Under the pieces are notes generated by a model. The model was not told where the DNA came from and did not search any database. It was given only the letters and a program-made list of their open reading frames with translations. A program made the translations under genes and the position numbers. Of a stretch of DNA of 32,789 bases, positions 31,816-32,789 are shown piece by piece. The stretch is from a virus: positions 1-32,789 of IMG/VR virus record IMGVR_UViG_3300025313_001364; one strand, 5' to 3'. The first letter of the stretch is position 1, and every line of letters starts with the position of its first letter.

Positions 31816-32789
31816 CTAAACGTTTAGTTCCAGGATCCTCTTTACCGCCATGCTGGCCGCGACGGCGAGGTCGACCTTCTCAGAGGCGCGCCGCTTGACG
31901 ATCCTCATCTTCGAGTCCTCGTCCTTCTGGAGGCGCGCCTTGGCGTTCCCGATGTGCTCCCGCAGCGCAGGATCGCCGTTGTGCCACACCTGGCCCGCCA
32001 TCGCCAGCTGGAAAAGCATACCGTCCGCCACGAGGCGCTCGGCGCCTTGATCGAACTCCGAGATCCAGCAGAGCCCGTCCTTGCGCATGCGTTGCACCAT
32101 CTGCTCTAGCTGGGTCGGGTCGTAGGTGAATTGCACGACGTTGTGAGGAGCGAGCGGCCAGTCCTTGGCCTTGCAACCCGCACATCCTTGATTCGGAAGG
32201 GATCGCGGGTGCCCAGCCGCGCAGCCTCCCTCGATGATGAGCCGAATCCAGCGCTCGCACTCCTCCAGGTCGATGCGCCCGGCGGGAGAATCCTGCGGAC
32301 GCCAACGCTTGCAGGCCCGAATCGCCGCCTGATCGTGGCGCTTTGGGTGACGGGTGACGGCGACTACGCCGAAATTGTCGTATGTCACGGCCGCATCGGC
32401 TGCTAACACGATCGGCTCGTTCCAGCCCGGCCGGAGTGGCGGAAGTTCAGGATCGTGGAGTTGGTCCCAGCGGTCCAGCGGGATGTATTCAGCCTCGGGG
32501 TCGCCGGCGAGCGCATCGTCCGCCGTCTCCGGGGCGAAATACGACAGACCGAGCGGCGTCATGGTGCCCACGAGCGACTCGCGCCAGATGGCATCTCGTC
32601 CCGGGCGGCCCGTGTAGGGCACGAACAATGGATGGAGCCGGCTCCCTCCTGCTACAGCCTCGTGCCAGAGATCCGCCGAGTAGCGGTCTGGGCCACGGCC
32701 GCGAGTGATCACATGGCAAGTCCCTCCGGGCGCGACGGTCGAGACGACGCCGTTCCACAGCGCCTCCGCATCATCGATCTGGCTGAGTT
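31816..32789 (-). CDS. Terminase large subunit, C-terminal nuclease part (cut by window edge)
   Basis: An open frame reaches the right edge without a start; 323 residues are visible. GTG at 32712 is internal, because the 25 codons before it continue protein-like sequence (LSQIDDAEALWNGVVSTVAP). The nuclease domain has three acidic metal ligands: VLAADAAVTYDNFGVVAVT (D106 counted from that GTG), FTYDPTQLEQMV (D198) and KVDLAVAASMAVKR (D281). The ATPase half lies outside the window. Between the first two motifs is an unusual insert with C164, H168, C177 and C180 (Cys-x3-His-x8-Cys-x2-Cys), resembling a small zinc knuckle. The enzyme cuts and packages genomic DNA into the prohead with the portal. 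Confidence 0.9.
   Translation of the reverse strand, partial: LSQIDDAEALWNGVVSTVAPGGTCHVITRGRGPDRYSADLWHEAVAGGSRLHPLFVPYTGRPGRDAIWRESLVGTMTPLGLSYFAPETADDALAGDPEAEYIPLDRWDQLHDPELPPLRPGWNEPIVLAADAAVTYDNFGVVAVTRHPKRHDQAAIRACKRWRPQDSPAGRIDLEECERWIRLIIEGGCAAGHPRSLPNQGCAGCKAKDWPLAPHNVVQFTYDPTQLEQMVQRMRKDGLCWISEFDQGAERLVADGMLFQLAMAGQVWHNGDPALREHIGNAKARLQKDEDSKMRIVKRRASEKVDLAVAASMAVKRILELNV

Noticed and set aside
1-32789. CRISPR arrays, tRNA genes, integrase and att sites
   Set aside because: No regularly spaced direct repeats, cloverleaf-like sequence or recombinase motif was seen. A tRNA and repeat scan could confirm this.

Overview
The window is a piece of the late-gene region of a tailed double-stranded DNA phage (or prophage) with a high-GC genome. 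All 39 coding sequences listed read on the minus strand, so transcription runs from position 32789 toward position 1. The order is TerL, portal, minor head protein, prohead protease with scaffold, HK97-type major capsid protein, connector, tail tube, tail assembly chaperones, tape measure and baseplate or fibre proteins. The 1355-residue tape measure and the absence of sheath genes point to a long non-contractile tail (siphovirus). No integrase, repressor, tRNA or CRISPR array is visible. The host cannot be named from the sequence.

Layout along transcription. The head module (32789 to 25869) holds the C-terminal part of TerL, a free-standing HNH endonuclease gene, portal, minor head protein, protease-scaffold fusion and major capsid protein. 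An intergenic region with two inverted repeats (25690-25868) separates this module from a 9-kb glycan island (25689 to 16816). The island encodes a nucleotide-sugar dehydratase interrupted by a LAGLIDADG intein, an RmlD-like reductase, two single-domain glycosyltransferases, a kinase-methyltransferase fusion, a second methyltransferase, a 25-residue membrane microprotein, a 908-residue triple glycosyltransferase and a DUF1360-like membrane protein. All eight gene junctions in the island overlap, so it looks like one translationally coupled unit. Next comes a connector block (16802 to 14740) containing a probable Acb2/Tad1-type cyclic-nucleotide sponge, a candidate anti-CBASS or anti-Thoeris protein.

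The tail module (14684 to 736) starts with a tail tube protein fused to Asp-box (propeller-like) repeats. Crowded small genes follow, then a tail chaperone with a probable +1 programmed frameshift at UUU_CCG, a diverged second copy of that chaperone, the tape measure and six baseplate or fibre genes. The left edge (736 to 1) carries three small genes, at least two of them membrane proteins, which could begin a lysis cassette.

Together the genes describe a phage that builds a conventional head and tail, carries its own machinery to make, transfer, phosphorylate and methylate sugars, and probably counters cyclic-nucleotide immunity. The likeliest target of the sugar machinery is its own virion, because the island sits directly behind the capsid gene, but this is inference. 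Two homing-endonuclease elements (HNH gene and intein) are lodged in the module.
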